From Datura wrightii (taxonomy: Eukaryota; Streptophyta; Magnoliopsida; Solanales; Solanaceae), in the NCBI GenBank assembly GCA_035772735.1, contig JASDFA010000010.1, positions 125,341,501-125,405,500 on the forward strand: DNA of 64,000 bases, in the 5' to 3' direction. The position numbers were made by a program, and so were the translations under genes. This document shows positions 1-11,606 of this stretch, one piece after another (the stretch's first letter is position 1; each line of letters starts with the position of its first letter). Under the pieces are notes generated by a model, which was not told where the DNA came from, did no database searches, and saw nothing but the letters and a program-made list of their open reading frames with translations.

Positions 1-646
1 ATTTCAATAGTGGAAATTGGCGAATAGCAATATCTTTCGAAGAACACTAACTTCAATTCAACTTCTTTTTATTCGGCCAAAAACTCATAATTTCGCGAGA
101 ATTTAGAAAAGAGAAATGCTTTCTTATCGCCTGTTGCCGCTTGGGACTCAATTTGAAGTAATTTTAACATCTTTTACTCGGTGGGATTCCAGTACATCGA
201 GTGAATTTTTAAGAAATAACTCTGCAGATATGCTCCTCATAGGCCTAGAACTCGTTATCCAAGATGAATTTGCGTTTGGATGAAATTTGGCAGTGTAATT
301 TGACGAAAAACGGAAGGAAAGCTACGTCCCTTTCACTCCTCTATCGAGGGAATATGTAGAATGATTTAATTCAAGACTTGAGGGGGGGGGGGTTATATAG
401 TTTTTGAGGTGGTGGAAGGGGGGCGTGACGCGCCAAAAATTGGGCGGGATGCGCCACTCAAGGCACTGGACTGGCCGGTGCGGCGCAGCGCCCAGTGCGC
501 CTGGCCTCCGGCCCCGACCTCCTGCTCGCTCGACTCCGCATTCGTCCATTCATTCCCCCAAACCTTTTCCATATGCATTGTACTATAAAACTCTAGCATA
601 CGTACGAACACATCAGTTAAATGATACAAACTTACGGGTTGTAACA
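1..646 (-). mobile_element. Tekay/Del-type LTR, truncated by window edge
   Basis: The stretch follows, block by block, the last ~600 bases of the LTRs at 7741-9987 and 15251-17514: the GAAGAAC/CCAAAAACTC block near the start, a GGAGAAATGCT block at 110-120, a GACG-AAA-GGAAGG block near 302 and a final ACTTACGGGTTGTAACA. It is diverged from them, so it is a related family. By analogy its transcript runs on the minus strand. After base 646 the sequence changes to CACTA DNA (a TCCGTCG subterminal motif at 656), so 646 is an outer boundary. It is either a solo LTR or the 5' LTR of an element extending left of the window. A run of ten or more G lies just before its TATA box. Confidence 0.75.
393..400 (-). 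promoter_or_regulatory. Putative LTR TATA box
   Basis: On the minus strand this reads CTATATAA followed by a C-run. It lies about 250 bases from the LTR end at 646, a placement similar to the TATA box at 9799-9806 of the related LTR. Motif and position are seen; promoter function is inferred. Confidence 0.4.
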
Positions 647-990
647 TATTGTTTATCCGTCGATTTTCTTGATTTGTACTGCTGGTGTTTTTCCACAAAA
701 CAAACAGACTTACTTATGTTATTCATCGATTTTCTGCAAAAAAACCAGCAGCTGAAACCTGCAATTTCTGCATTCCCACCTATCAAATTTAAATTCAATT
801 AAATTACAACTAATATCCAGCACTAATTACTGCCAAAATAATTCTAAATCAGTAATAACATCAATAACATAATAATTATTGAATTAAAACATCACTAAAT
901 ATCCACCAAAATTATCAACAAAGTTTAAAAATATTGAAATGTATATACAAAGTTTGTTTTCAATGTTTAATAATCCTATCAATTAAGGTG

Positions 991-2392
991 TCTCTTCGAC
1001 ATTTTCATCATCTATTGAAACCTCATAGTCATCTAAGAAAAGAGGAAAACGGATACGTCATCTATGCACTCTACTAGCAAGGAGTCTACTCACTCGTGCC
1101 TTGAGAGCCTCGACGGTATGGCACATTGTGTTACTCTCTGCAATGCATCTTTCCCGGCATCTCCCAAGGCATGTGTAAGGTGTTCGATCTTTTGTGACAT
1201 AACAGTGATCTTAACACCATCAACCGCCTCGAGCTGGCTAGTAGAGCCAATACCTTCCAGTCTGGACTGAATCCTTCGAACTGGGTTCCTAGATCCTAGG
1301 TTGTAGACTCTCCCCTTTTGCCTCCCTCTGGCTACTTTTTCAGTCCAAATTTGGGTAGTGACATCCGGCGGAGGCTAGGTCATCCCACTTTGAGCTTCCT
1401 GAGTCTGGCTGTACTCAGACAAGAACTGCTAATAATCTATCTACATAATTAAAAAGAAAAATGAGTATAATATGGTTGTTCAAATTAAACTTATCATATT
1501 ACTGTTTATATTTATAAGTTGTATAAACTTACATAGGCTTGTTCAGCTCTTTGCTCGACCCATGTATCCGATTCCGACTCGTTCTTCTTCTTCTTTACAT
1601 GGGTAGCCCGAAATAGCTCCTCTCGAGTCAGGTCGCGACCCAATTTTTTGGCCTGCAAATAAAATGTAATCAAAGTTAGCCAATATATAAAATTTAATCA
1701 AATTTATAAAAGTATTGAATATAATAATTACTTATCAATTCTCTAGCTATCGTCCCTTGGCTATTTGCACCCCCAGCATGCAACGATCAACCTTTACCTT
1801 CACTCCTAGCCTTCTTAGCCTGTTCACACTTTGCCTTAAATTCTGGCGTGCTCCAATATCTCTGAAGCTCCTCATGAAGATGAGGTAGCATGAAGTCAAA
1901 CTTCTTGTTCTTTAATCTGGCATCTCTAAACCAATCTGACATCCTGTAACTGCCCTTCCTCTCGAAGTTTGTGGCTATTATCTTATCGTGCTAAGGAAGC
2001 CAAGTACACAATGTCTGCAATCAATGATCAACAGTGTTAGATGATATATAATAATCCATAGTCAAAGAAGAACTTTACCAAATAATATTAATTTGTATAC
2101 CTTCAACTGATTAAACATGCCCTGTCATACTCGATGTGGTATTTCACTCCAACTCGAATAAGGTCGATCATAAAGCCTCTGAATACTCTCCCTTAGAGCA
2201 TTTCCGCTCTCTTTTTATGGATGAAACCTGTAAAAATGACAATAAATATGTCAAGTCATAAATATAACATTAAGATTAAATATCATAAATCTAAATAAAA
2301 AACAAAACCAAACTTACCTAGATCCATCAGGCATGATCACCAGTCTACCGAAACTGTCTGTATCTCTTGGCTATGGCTCTCCAGCTGCTGGT
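991..2392 (-). pseudogene. CACTA second ORF (Ptta/En/Spm 'Transposase_24'), 3' part
   Basis: Minus-strand translation gives successive exons of the plant Ptta/En/Spm transposase family. About 2390-2320 ends in IMPDGSR before a GTAAGT donor. About 2230-2100 contains YDRPYSSWSEIPHRV. About 2010-1760 contains MSDWFRDARLKNKKFDFMLP and, after a stop, SLHAGG. About 1650-1530 contains RDLTREELFRATHVKKKK between a GCAG acceptor and a GTAAGT donor. About 1390-1080 reads to RLSRHE and a stop. Stops at several usual sense positions (one at about 1795, just before SLHAGG) make it a pseudogene. This ORF is generally taken as the DNA-binding partner of the CACTA transposase; binding of the subterminal repeats is inference here. 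The 5' part is at 27520-27956 beyond the nested element. Confidence 0.85.
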
Positions 2393-2394
2393 TG

Positions 2395-2419
2395 ATGAGT
2401 TGGTAATCTACCAACTCAT
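2395..2419 (+). promoter_or_regulatory. Perfect hairpin at the LTR terminus
   Basis: ATGAGTTGGTA pairs perfectly with TACCAACTCAT across a 3-base loop, starting two bases inside the LTR. The 3' LTR repeats it at 26064-26088. The diverged related LTR at 22763 has A/T in place of one G/C pair, so pairing is kept. Function is unknown. Confidence 0.6.
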
Positions 2420-2650
2420 TCGTCTTTTAAGCATGACCTTTTGCTTTATTTTCAACTTATTTAGGAAAGTTTATGCCTTTTCTCTTATCTATGTAGGCAT
2501 TTAAAGGAGACAAAGATAATGGAAGATTTGAACTCAAAAGGAGCTGCTAAAGACATGCTTTTAACTGGCGAAATGCGGATCCAGACTTGCGAAATGTAGG
2601 TGAAACGCAGGTGGGCCTATTTATACCAGTGAATATTGGCACCAGCTATT

Positions 2651-2745
2651 CACCGATGCTTGGCAGGTTAGCACTGGTGCTTTGCAGGTTGGCACCGGTC
2701 CTTCGTAGGTTGGCACCAGTTATTCACCAGTGCTTCACAGGTTGG
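2651..2745 (+). repeat. 21-bp minisatellite in the LTR (degenerate)
   Basis: Units have the form CACCGGTGCTTCGCAGGTTGG. Three units run from 2651 to 2713, then an interrupted unit follows. The 3' LTR has four cleaner units at 26293-26376. The unit itself is GC-rich in an AT-rich LTR. Confidence 0.75.
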
Positions 2746-2858
2746 CACTTGCTAAACATAGTTCGAAGGGCATGTGACCCATTTCGCTGATGGAGGGGTA
2801 AAAACATCAAGAAAGGTTCCCAAAGCTCCTAGAAACCTCCAAGGGAAATTATGGAAAG

Positions 2859-2868
2859 TTATATACAA
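2859..2868 (+). promoter_or_regulatory. Putative TATA box of element 1 LTR
   Basis: TTATATACAA here corresponds to TATATATAAG at 26491-26500 in the other LTR. It lies about 465 bases into the LTR. Promoter function is inferred from motif and position only. Confidence 0.35.
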
Positions 2869-3883
2869 GAAAGTATAGATATTTATGACCTAAAATTGTA
2901 CACCACACATAATCAATTCACACAACACATTCAATTCTTGAGAGAAGAAAAACACCATAGATTGTAGTGATAGAATTTGCTTTTCTTCTTCTTTTTCTTT
3001 AACCCATTTTGGAGGAATTCCACCATTGTTATAAGACCTTGTGAAGCAAATTTGTAAAGCAATATGATGAATTTTGAGGGAATTCCTCTTGGTATTTTCT
3101 TTCTCCCTCTCTCTAGATATGAGTAGCTAATTTGCTAGCTAGGGATGTGTGCATAGTGGGTTTGTGACTTGAATGGGTATTGATTAATTGCTCTTGTATT
3201 ATAATTGCAAGTATAGATCTATTGTTTTCTCCAAGTTTTAATTGTAAAAAATTGATAGTTGCAAACATGAATTTTATTTACTTTCTTGCTTTTGATTGAG
3301 AAAGAAGAGTTAGAATTGGGTGAGAAAATAATAGGGAGGATTTGTAGTGTTGATGTGTGGGGTTGAGCTAGAGATAGTCAAAACTCACATTCTCACTCCA
3401 TTAAAGGTTAAGGGCTAGAGGTAGTCTGATCCTTCCTCAAGCTTTTGTGGTTGATAATTTGAATTTAGCTGTGGGGTTTGAGAAAATCCAAAGCATAAAC
3501 ATTCTTGTAGTTGAGAAATGAAGGAATGTGCTTTATCCACTGCTATCTATGCTAAATTTGAATCGAAGGCAATGAAGTAAATTCCATTTTGGTTGTTAGA
3601 CAAACAATAGCGCACCCCTAGATATCTCACTTATGATTGCAACAATTGGAATCCCCCTCACTTAGCTCTAACTTAGAATTTGACATTGTTTTACCTTTTC
3701 CCCCCATTTTTACTTTTCAAATTTTGAACAATGATGCATTCTAGTTTGAATTATCTTATAACTCTTGAACTATCGACTCAAATCCTTGTGGGATTCGACC
3801 CCGATACCCATCGGGTATATTGTTTTGCCAACAACCATTTACACTTTCTCCTTGTGAGGAGTGGATTTGGACGTAATCAAAAA

Positions 3884-3901
3884 TGGCGCCGTTGCCGGGG
3901 A
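3884..3901 (+). other. Primer binding site (tRNA-Asp type) of element 1
   Basis: TGGCGCCGTTGCCGGGGA begins 4 bases after the LTR end. This string is the reverse complement of the 3' end of plant tRNA-Asp and is the usual primer site of Athila-type Ty3/gypsy elements. It is undamaged here. Confidence 0.88.
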
Positions 3902-4003
3902 ATTGAGTTGTGATAGCCATTTGTTGTTTATTTGTTCAAACTTGTTTGGCAATTTATTTTACATCTTAGTTTGTTTTTATTTTTGTTTATTTGTATTTGC
4001 ATT

Positions 4004-4931
4004 ATGGTATCGTGGAATGCAAGGAGGTTCTTTGGTTTCAACCTTTATCCTGATGAATCATGTCCCTATTGTGGTGGATCACACCTTTGGCAAGAATGCA
4101 AATATGCCCCTAGAAGGGAGATGAGTGCACCTTCTTTCTCCTATGATGGGTATAGATGTACTTTTATGTGGTGGTCATGGTAGACATTGGGGTGGATGCC
4201 CAAATGAGTTCACTTCTCATTATAGTGGCTATGATGAAATTGTGCTCTTGAGCTTGATAGGAATAAAGCGATGGAATGTGAGGGAAGAAGCACCACATAA
4301 GACTGAATGTAATCCATGCTCCAAGCCTCTTTAGAGAGGGAGTCTAATATGGAAAAGGATACCAACTCCTCGATGTCCATGGATGTATTGAATCCTCAAG
4401 AAGGAAAATATAATTCTCTAAAAGAAGAAGCCGAGGAGATATTGAGAAGCATAATAAGGAGAAGTGAACAATGGGACCTAGTCAAAGTTGACTCACGGAA
4501 AGAAGCTCAACAATGATGAAGATGAGGTCAAGATGGACTTTGAAGAGGTCAATGCGGTTTACCAATCAACCAACCTAACTATAATGCAAGATGTCGAAGT
4601 TGAGGAAGTGACACTAGAGTTCCCAAGAGACATCCAACAAATTATGCTTAAGGACTCTAGTGCACTTGAGAAGGAGGATGTCAAGAAAGAAGTATGCTTG
4701 AGAAGGAAGCGACTTAAACCGCCCTCCTATCATTTTTCAACATTGAATTTGGGTGAATAAATGGAAATTGAGGAAACCAAGTCGATGGAAGAAGTTGAAG
4801 AGGAAGATCAAGGTGGCTTCATCTTAAAGTATGCCATGCCAACAAGGCCAAAGCACATCCCTCCTTTAAGGGCCAAGAAATACAAGAGGCAACATCCATT
4901 GCTTGGTACCTTGATTCTAACACCACCACCC
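4004..4931 (+). pseudogene. Zinc-knuckle and acidic ORF of element 1 (5' part), unknown function
   Basis: The best start is ATG 4004 (MVSWNARRFFGF), which avoids an unlikely hydrophobic leader in the same frame upstream. Residues 20-32 form CPYCGGSHLWQEC (C-x2-C-x3-H-x4-C, 4061-4099). A second Cys/His cluster, CGGHGRHWGGC, follows at about 4165-4200 but in the next frame. The rest is highly charged and acidic, with EEVEEEDQGG near 4795. The frame order is 2-3-2-3 with a TAA at about 4758, so at least three frameshifts and one nonsense change break it. Element 2 interrupts it at 4932. It resumes at 22443 and ends at TAA 22549-22551. It is not a recognisable gag, protease or polymerase. A nucleic-acid-binding gag substitute is a guess. 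Confidence 0.6.
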
Positions 4932-6526
4932 TGTTTGCACCCCAAAACACGCGCAAGCGTACGCGGTCGTACAAGTAATACAGTGGCTCTTTTAAGAGCC
5001 GGATGTCGAACCCACAGGGAATGGACTATTTCAGCGGATATTCAAGTTCAGGTGTTATATTCAATTTCACAAGCGTTGATTTAAGATATTTTGGATAATT
5101 GTAATTAAATCTAGGGGTAATCACAAAATAATCGGGAAACAATACAAGAAGCAACTAGAGTTAAGGCCTGAAAATCATGAAATGCTACAATTCACGGTGG
5201 TTCAAGTATTAAAACTTTAGTTGTTGTCTCACAGAGGTAAAATGCAGTGTTCATGGTCTTTCGAGCCTCTAAACACAACAAACAACTCTCACACCTTTAT
5301 CCTTGAGCGGGGATGTGACGTCCTAATTAGTGAGAAATATAACACTATGGATGTGGTTTAAAGGGGTTTATGCCCTTGATTATGCACTTTCGTACCTCTA
5401 ATCATTTAACCTGGATTAGCTTCACAACTACTTCTACGAGTGGTGATGTGACAATTCTAAATAGGGGTCTAGCTATCATCCCGTTTAATTAACCAAGCAA
5501 GGCAAAATAGATATATTTTGTATCCTAACCACGAATCTTATTGTAAAGACAAGAACTTGCTCCCTGCATTCTTTAGGTTTAAACTAGGGTTACTCTTTTG
5601 AGCTTATACCTAAGCTTAACAAGTTTGTTTTCATGGTGATCAAGCGTAAAATCAACAATAATTAAGAATGCAAGACAAAAAAACAATCTAAAACTCGAAC
5701 CAAAGGTGAATTCATGCATTTACATTCATATTATGTGGACTCAACCCTAGCGGAAGGGTTTTAGCCACTTATGTTTGTACAATTACTCAGAAACATAATT
5801 AAAGTAATGTACTTACAAGAATGATTAAAAGAGAATGAAAAACCTTGAATCCTAGGTGAAGTTCTTCACTTCTCCCTTAGCTCCTCTCTGCTTTTTCAAA
5901 ATATTTACATGATAAATGATTTTAGAAGCTAAGGGTCCTATTTATATTAAATGGGAATTTGCAATTTTTGGCTGGATATGGAACTGCTCCATGCCACGCT
6001 GCCCATTGCACAACAACAACTCCATGAAACGGAGGCATCACCCAGGTGCACTGGAATATGGGCAATGGCAAGGCATGGGCGATAGTCGTTGGGCATGGCA
6101 CGGAGGCCATCGCACCTCTCGTACGCCGTGGCACGACTTGGATGCGCAACATCATTGGACGGTAGGTCTCTCGCGCGCATTTGCTGGGCGTGGCACGCTG
6201 CTTAGTGCATTGCTGCCTTGGCGTGGCACGTTGCTGAGTGCGCTACTCGTGCTGTGTGGTACGTTGGGTGGCCCGACATGTGCATACACATAGGCAACAT
6301 AATGCGATTCTTTTGCCTTGTATTCCAATCGTCTTCCTCAAGCCTTAACCATTATATTTAGTCCCTCCTAAGCATTTTAAACCTACAAAACAAAGACTAA
6401 TCATGTTGGTTAGTTCATGCATAAAAATATTCAAAATCACATGAGAATGTAACTAATTTAATTGACAATCATGGCTAAAACTAAGTTATAAAATAGCACT
6501 TGGGCATGTAATTATGCCCAATATCA
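4932..6526 (-). repeat. 3' LTR of element 2
   Basis: It aligns with 20897-22442 over its full length. It has an additional ~34 base G/C-rich segment at about 6190-6225 made of a repeated GTGGCACG(C/T)TGCT(T/G)AGTGC motif. A TATA-like motif is at 5939-5946. It ends, in element sense, at ...GCAAACA. Confidence 0.88.
5939..5946 (-). promoter_or_regulatory. Putative TATA box, element 2 LTR
   Basis: The minus strand reads TATAAATAGGACCC. The same motif is at 21889-21896 in the other LTR. It fits the plant TATA consensus well. Function is inferred. Confidence 0.5.
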
Positions 6527-7740
6527 CTACAACACACTTAAAGCCTTATTCATCCTCGAAAAACTCTATTATATCTCATGCACATGAAGAACTCACACAT
6601 AACTAATTGAAGTAAGACAATTCAAGCTAAGGCTACAACAATTGTTTTGTCTAGCAAGTTTAAGTTAAGACCTCCTAGCCTCAAGAATCGACTCTTAAAC
6701 TCAGCAAATTCATGCAAATTAACCAATCAAGACCTCCGACATGAATTATATACTTCATCAAACATGTGCCCTCAATACAAGAGAAATACCCATTTTTTTC
6801 ACTCACAAGTTTTCAAATTATAACATGTATGGGTATATGAATAAGAAATAAGCTCACTCTCACAAAGAATTCACATGCAACATGTATTGACCCATAAGTT
6901 TGCCTTTAGTGTTTTACTCCACTAATTTAGGAATGTTTTAAAGTAAGATCAAGTAGGACTTATTGGTTTCTAATGTAAGCTAAGGGATGGGTAGGTACTA
7001 TTCTAGCCAGTAATAGTGACTATCTTCCCTAAGCACTTTTAATACATTACACTTTCACTACGACTATCTATCTTCTTACTTCACCTTTATTCTTTTCAAC
7101 TCCCGATGTTCTCTTTGTTTCCCGATTTCATTAGGCATACTTAGGCTATTAGTAAGGAGTACTTAAGTAATTTTTTTCGCTCTTCTCTTCTTTTTTATTC
7201 CCTACCAACACTTACACATTTTTAAACAAGTGCACCTCTAGTCTTTTCTTCACCTCCCACAACTCATATTTTCCTTCTTCTTCTAACTTCTCACTCCTTA
7301 ACTTCTTTTGTATTTTAACTTAAGTTCTTAGGAGTTTTGGATCAAATTCAAGGCTATTGAAAAGAAAAAATTAAGCTCATATTGTGGTTATCAAAGAATA
7401 GGCTAAAGGCTCAACGACGCTAACTAGGATCATATATTAGGGTAGGTAAAGCGATGGATAAAAATTAGGCTCATTTAAAGAAATGTCTAAATCATCTCCT
7501 ACAGTCTACATGCCTTATTTTTTTTTGTATACACACCAGAAAAGTTCTAGACACTACAGAATGGTATGGAATATTCAAAAACCTTACACTCACAATATAT
7601 GCTCAATTCAAGACAAATTCAGTAGACTCTTAACTCAACTAATCACAAGAATTTAGAATTAAGATTTAAGCACATAGAGTAACATTCAAGAGCCTAGGTG
7701 TCTCAAATAGAGTTATATAATTGCTAAACATGCTTCAAAA
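6527..7740 (-). other. 3' noncoding region of element 2 (distal part)
   Basis: No ORF here is convincing. On the minus strand it shares an ordered series of blocks with the 3' noncoding region of element 1 at about 24680-25900, for example ATGGGTCAAT next to TTTGTGAGAGTGAGC (6850-6905 versus 25558-25605). A purine tract decayed by transitions (AAGTGTGTTGTAG on the minus strand, 6528-6540) adjoins the LTR. The last five bases, CAAAA, are the target duplication of the nested chromovirus. Confidence 0.7.
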
Positions 7741-8362
7741 TGTCACGCCCCGCCTTAGGAGGCATGACTGGCACTTGGTGCCCTACTAGGACCTGGACTG
7801 CTGAACTACTGAGCGTAAGCACTTCTGGTGCCAGGCTGACTCTAATTCTAGATTTATGAAAACAACGGGCTATATAACGACTATAAATACAGCCTCCGGC
7901 CGACAAGGCCTATAGCCACCTATAGGAATATAACAGCTACCCAGAACAACTGAACATAAGGGAACCTATGCGGGTTGACAAGGCCACCATGCTGACTAGT
8001 TATCATTGAAAAGTAGAATCAAGCGCTAAACTGATCTGTGACCGACAAGGTCACCAACTGACAACTGAACAAGGCCCCACACGACCATCACATGCAAACT
8101 AAAAACATACACATGGCCCCATACGACCGGTACAACTAACCACAGGGAATACACAATCCGCAAGCCTCTAAGAATAATAAGATGGTCGGGACAGGGCCCC
8201 GGCCTACCCATACTATACAAATAAAAAGGGAAGTAAACCTTTAGCTGTCAAGCTCCGAATGATAGGAGCTGAAGACTCTGTACGCTGGCTGGAACTATGA
8301 GGGATTTGCTCCTCGTCTATGAGTATCTGCAGGCAAGTAATACAGTGCCCCAAAACGGGCGT

Positions 8363-8379
8363 CAGTACCACTAGTGCTG
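8363..8379 (-). promoter_or_regulatory. Conserved Tekay-LTR stem-loop (one mismatch)
   Basis: CAGTAC, a 5-base loop, then GTGCTG. The copy at 15865-15881 is perfect. In transcript sense the 3' arm continues GTACTGACG, as in the LTRs at 38656 and 63006. The role is unknown. Confidence 0.5.
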
Positions 8380-9798
8380 AGTATGCAAAACAATAATTGA
8401 AAATAACTGAAAGCAAACAATAATACTGATAGATACTGAAGTAATAGGAGACGGGCTGAGACTGACTGAAAAGAGCGTAACTTTACTGAAGAGAGTAAGA
8501 GTCATACTTGATAACATGGCGGTCTACTTTCTATCTATTAATAACTAACACAACATAGCATACAAGAACCTTACTAGCCCCCATAAGCCGTAAGGTACCA
8601 ACCAGCACACAATCTATATAGCCCTACCCAGGTCATACCATCCACCTAGTAACTATAAGCATCCTGTCGGCCCCCTGGGTATGCAACTTGGGCTCGCTGG
8701 GCCCCTGACTATAGCTGTATTTGAGTCCAGAGGACTCCTGAAATTTGAAATCTGAAATCTGTAATCTGAAATCTGCACCCCAGGCGCAAGCACTCGACAC
8801 GGGGTATGGTATAGTGCTGATCAGCCTGCTATGGGGAATCTGCATCCCATCTTCGTCCGCTGGCGGACGGCATGTCACTCCGTAGAGCGACGTATCCTCA
8901 CCCTCTGGCGAGCGAGCCGACACAACTATTAACCCTGGGGCGGTCAAGGAAGCTCTAAGGGTGCCCAACACAGAACAATCATGTCTCCACAGATAGCAAT
9001 AGGCACATGTAATATATATACTGGATCTGATAATAATATTTATGTTCTGGTATTCTGTTATGAATCTTATATTGAAATGTACTGAACCTGATACTTAAAT
9101 ATACTGAATCTGTAATAATATTTTTGGATTATTCTGCTGGGACTTATACTATTTTACTGAATTTCATACTGAACACTGTATTATATTTCTAACATGCTTA
9201 CTAAATTTCATACCGAAAATAATATACGACTTCTAAAACACTCTACTAAAATTCATACTATTTTTCTATACTAGAACTACTAGCTCGCCGAAAGAAACTG
9301 GCTTTATGTACCTCAACTGCCGACTTTCCGATTAATTGGCGTAGCTTGGCTAGTATTCAGCTATTTATCCCAACTATATTCATATTCATGAAAGAATAGA
9401 ATTAATTCTACTATTATTTTGGAAAGAAACCATACTTATGGATATACCTACTGCCTATTCTTTGACTTATCGAAGAACGACCGAAAACTCGCTACTTCTC
9501 GGAAGTCTAGAAGGGAGAAATGCTCACTTTAATGTTGGGAGTATGTTAACACTAGTTTGGAGTAATTCCACTTACCTTGGCTCGGTGAGACAATGATTCG
9601 CCAGCTGAATTTCACAAAACTAACTCCGTAGTAATGCTCTCTGCAGCTTTATACTTCGCTACCCGAAGTTAATTTGAGTTTGGGCTGTATTTGACGACGT
9701 AAATAGAAGGAAATTTATGTTGAACCTTCGTCCTCCTCTGTTCTCTGGTTGTTCACTGGAAATAAAATGAAAATATAACTTAAAAACAAAGTGGGAGG

Positions 9799-9806
9799 CT
9801 TATATA
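9799..9806 (-). promoter_or_regulatory. LTR TATA box, element 3 (3' LTR)
   Basis: The minus strand reads GTATATAAGCCTCCC around this site. The other LTR has the same motif at 17298-17305. The position is about 185 bases from the LTR's 5' end in transcript sense. Confidence 0.5.
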
Positions 9807-9987
9807 CTTGGGGCCTTTAAGTCGCATTTGTCGAATGCGATTTATAAGTCTCATTTGCCTTGCGACGCTCCGACTTGGTGCTTGTTCGGTCTCTCCCCGA
9901 CCCTTTTCTCGCGCGTATGGAATTCTAAAACTCTTAACCAATATGCGAATAGGCCAACTAAGTGTCAAGAACTTACGGGGTGTAACA

Positions 9988-10002
9988 TCCTTCCCCCCTT
10001 AA
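9988..10002 (-). other. Polypurine tract of element 3
   Basis: The minus strand reads TTAAGGGGGGAAGGA and directly adjoins the 3' LTR. It is the expected plus-strand primer site. Confidence 0.85.
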
Positions 10003-10288
10003 GAACATTCATCCTCGAATGTTAACTTCCGTTTATAGAAATTTTTAACTTGCTCTACCTTTTCTGGAAAAATTTCGGCAGAGTTTCCCCTGTAATATGG
10101 ACTATCTCAAAAATCCTAAAACACAGAAAAGTCCAATACAGGTACTCCATATAATACTATAGAATCCATTACATAATAAACTGAAGTCAACATCTCACTC
10201 ATGCACATGAATATAAAGCAACTCATAAAACAACAATATTAGCATACCTCTAACTAAGTATGAAATAATTGAGGGTATCTGATTTCAT

Positions 10289-10702
10289 TTATTCTTCTGC
10301 TTTCCAAGTCATTTCCTCTCGGTTCCTGTTACGCCATAATACTTTGACAGAAGCAACATCTTTAGTTCTTAATCTGCGGATCTGCCCGTCTAGTATGGCT
10401 ACTGAAACTTCTTCATAGGCCAACTCCTCTGTAACCTGAACATCTTGGACTGGGACAATTCTTGAGGGATCTTCTATGCACTTTCTCAACATTAATACAT
10501 GGAAAACTGGGTGGACAGATTCTAACTCTGGAGGTAAGTCTAACTCATATGCCACTTGGCCTATTCTTCGACGAATCTGATAAGTCCCAACAAACCTCGG
10601 GCTGAGCTTGCCTTTCTTGCCAAATCTCATTACACCCTTCATCGGCGAAACTTTTAGAAACACCCAATCACCCACATTAAATTCCAAGTTTCTGCGCCGC
10701 AC
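10289..10702 (-). pseudogene. Chromovirus pol C-terminus (post-integrase, chromodomain-like)
   Basis: A 137-residue open stretch begins with the region after the integrase core: RRNLEFNVGDWVFLKVSP at the start, then GKLSPRFVGTYQI and VAYELDLP. It ends in a chromodomain-like tail: ILDGQIRRLRTKDVASVKVL, then WRN and EEMTWKAEE. In chromoviruses this tail targets integration to particular chromatin. The open frame ends at 10289. Upstream integrase sequence is in another frame, so this part would not be made as one protein today. The domain is well recognisable and its aromatic/acidic end is present. Confidence 0.85.
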
Positions 10703-11606
10703 GTCAGCATAAGATTTCTGGCCGCTCTGAGCAGTCAGTAAACGTTCTCTGATAAGTTTTACTTTTTCCTCTGACTAATGAATGATATCTGGCCCAATCA
10801 ATGCTGATTCTCCTATCTCAAACCAACCAACTGGAGATCTGCACTTTCGCCCATATAATGCCTCATAAGGCGCCCATCTGAATAGCTGAATGGTAACTGT
10901 TATTATAGGCGAACTCAATGAGTGGTAAATGTTCATCCCAGCTACCTCCGAAATCCAACAGACATGCTCGCAGCAAATCCTCGAGCGTTTGAAAGGTGCG
11001 TTCTGCCTGCCCATGTGCCTAAGGATGAAAAGCTGTGCTAAGGTTAACCTACATCCCCAAGCTTCTCTAAAATGATTACCAGAATTTAGCTATAAACTGC
11101 GCCCCTCTGTCAGAGATAATGGACACTGGAACACCATGTAACCTGACTATTTCTCTGATATACAGCTCAGCATAATCCTCGGCGGAAAAGGTAGCCCTTA
11201 CTAGCAGAAAATGAGCTGATTTTGTCAGTCTGTCAACAATCACCCATATCGAATCATATCTACGCTTGGTGCAGGGTAATCCTGCTACAAAATCCATAGT
11301 TACTGCTTCCCATTTCCATAGAGGCACATCTATATCCTGAGTCTGTCCGACTGGTTTCTGATGTTCAGCTTTTACCTGCTGGCAGTTGGGACACTGAGCT
11401 ACGAATTCTACTATCCCCTTCTTCATTCCTGGCCACCAATAGATTTCTTTTATATCGTGGTACATTTTCGTTGAACCTGGATGGAGAGAATAACGGGCAT
11501 AATGTACCTCACCCATAATCTGCTGGCGAAGCCCTGCAACGTTTGGAACACAAAGGCGATCTTTATATCTCAATACCCCATCCTCGGTTATCTGAAAATC
11601 TGTCAC
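10703..11606 (-). pseudogene. Integrase of element 3 (broken)
   Basis: The N-terminal part (11606-11076) is open. It has an HHCC zinc module, with HYARYSLHPGSTKMYH then CPNCQQVK, and two of the three catalytic acidic residues in VTMDFVAGLP and IISDRGAQF. The segment that should carry the catalytic Glu (about 11060-10990) is disrupted by frameshift. The sequence resumes at 10988-10775 with [21 protein letters not shown], the usual end of the Ty3/gypsy core. The enzyme would insert the cDNA; with the frame broken before the third catalytic residue it cannot be active. Confidence 0.88.

Larger units (their letters stand above)
2393..3879 (+). repeat. 5' LTR of element 1
   Basis: It starts TGATGAG and ends CGTAATCA. 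It aligns along its whole length with 26062-27519, with scattered substitutions and small indels. It contains a terminal hairpin at 2395-2419, a 21-bp tandem array near 2651-2745 and a TATA-like stretch at 2859-2868. Confidence 0.92.
7741..9987 (-). repeat. 3' LTR of element 3
   Basis: It begins TGTCACGCCCCGCC and ends GGGGTGTAACA on the + strand, aligning with 15251-17514. It holds a conserved stem-loop at 8363-8379 (one arm mismatch) and a TATA box at 9799-9806. Confidence 0.95.

Noticed and set aside
404..802. 132-codon + strand ORF
   Set aside because: It spans the LTR end at 646 into CACTA DNA, is antisense to the inferred LTR transcript and has no family resemblance.
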